From contig CACZQD010000103.1 of NCBI GenBank assembly GCA_902783215.1, positions 1-7,219 of the forward strand: a DNA stretch of 7,219 nt, read 5' to 3'. The stretch is from an uncultured Erysipelotrichaceae bacterium. GTDB lineage: Bacteria > Bacillota_I > Bacilli_A > RF39 > UBA660. The position numbers were made by a program, and so were the translations under genes. This document shows positions 7,135-7,219 of the stretch, piece by piece. Every line of letters begins with the position of its first letter. The stretch's first letter is position 1. The notes below the pieces were generated by a model. It was not told the DNA's origin. It searched no databases and saw only the letters and a list, made by a program, of their open reading frames with translations.

Positions 7135-7166
7135 AGAGTGTTGACAAAGGTCAACCTCTTTTCTTT
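7135..7166 (+). terminator. Rho-independent terminator of the rel-dtd operon
   Basis: The stem pairs GTTGAC with GTCAAC (7140-7145 with 7150-7155) around an AAAG loop. It is extended by AGAG/CTCT (7135-7138 with 7156-7159) with one bulged T at 7139. TTTTCTTT (7159-7166) follows. This is the better + strand terminator of the two hairpins here. Confidence 0.8.
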
Positions 7167-7181
7167 ATGCAAAAAATGTTG

Positions 7182-7187
7182 TATAAT
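7182..7187 (+). promoter_or_regulatory. -10 element of a promoter reading out of the window
   Basis: A consensus TATAAT lies in the context TGTTGTATAATAAG. The -35 region at 17 bases upstream (7159-7164, TTTTCT) is the T-tract of the preceding terminator and is a poor match. The predicted start is near 7194. No coding start is seen in the remaining 26 bases, so the gene it serves begins beyond the window. Confidence 0.65.
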
Positions 7188-7219
7188 AAGTATGTAAGGT
7201 TGCTTATTGTTTTACCGAA

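Noticed and set aside
7141..7146. Perfect TTGACA as a -35 element
   Set aside because: It lies 35 bases from the TATAAT at 7182, far too distant, and no good -10 is found 17 bases after it (TTTATG at best). It is explained as the 5' arm of the terminator stem.
6956..7147. A 63-codon open frame on the - strand over the operon end
   Set aside because: It crosses a terminator hairpin, is low in complexity and is antisense to conserved transporter sequence.
7140..7155. GTTGAC-AAAG-GTCAAC inverted repeat as a repressor operator
   Set aside because: It is followed at once by TTTTCTTT and extends into a longer stem, so an intrinsic terminator explains it better. An operator role cannot be excluded but has no separate support.

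Overview
The window is strongly AT-rich and every gene reads on the + strand. Trp is always TGG, and the one TGA stop sits in a classic ATGA overlap, so the standard bacterial code applies rather than the Mycoplasma TGA=Trp code. The rel-dtd order, the single long Rel-type protein and the very low GC suggest a low-GC Bacillota lineage, perhaps an uncultured gut Bacilli, RF39-like or Erysipelotrichia-like group. That placement is inference from composition and gene order only.

Layout. (1) Positions 2-3386 hold two overlapping genes for large cytoplasmic-looking proteins built from degenerate WG-type repeats. The first is cut by the left window edge. The two proteins align end to end and share a near-identical cap motif after the repeats, so they look like an old tandem duplication. 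The first carries an extra Asn-rich, predicted coiled-coil tail. The pair ends at an intrinsic terminator (3388-3419). (2) An extended -10 promoter (3431-3439) lies directly behind that terminator and drives a three-gene operon: a bifunctional-type Rel (p)ppGpp synthetase/hydrolase (3455-5617), D-aminoacyl-tRNA deacylase Dtd (5614-6069, 4-base overlap), and an AI-2E/UPF0118-family membrane protein (6056-7117, 14-base overlap). (3) The operon ends in two back-to-back hairpins. Only the second has a T-tract on the + strand; the first has one on the - strand. A new promoter (-10 at 7182-7187) then starts a transcript that runs out of the window.

Functionally, rel and dtd are a familiar pair linking the stringent response to translation quality control, and the AI-2E-type gene is probably co-transcribed rather than mechanistically linked. 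The WG-repeat pair is a separate transcription unit of unknown function. The points most worth a second look are the Rel hydrolase motif, which reads HDxxEM instead of HDxxED, the paralogous WG-repeat pair, the almost leaderless rel mRNA implied by its promoter, and the repeated terminator-promoter architecture. No RNA genes, insertion sequences or CRISPR arrays were seen.
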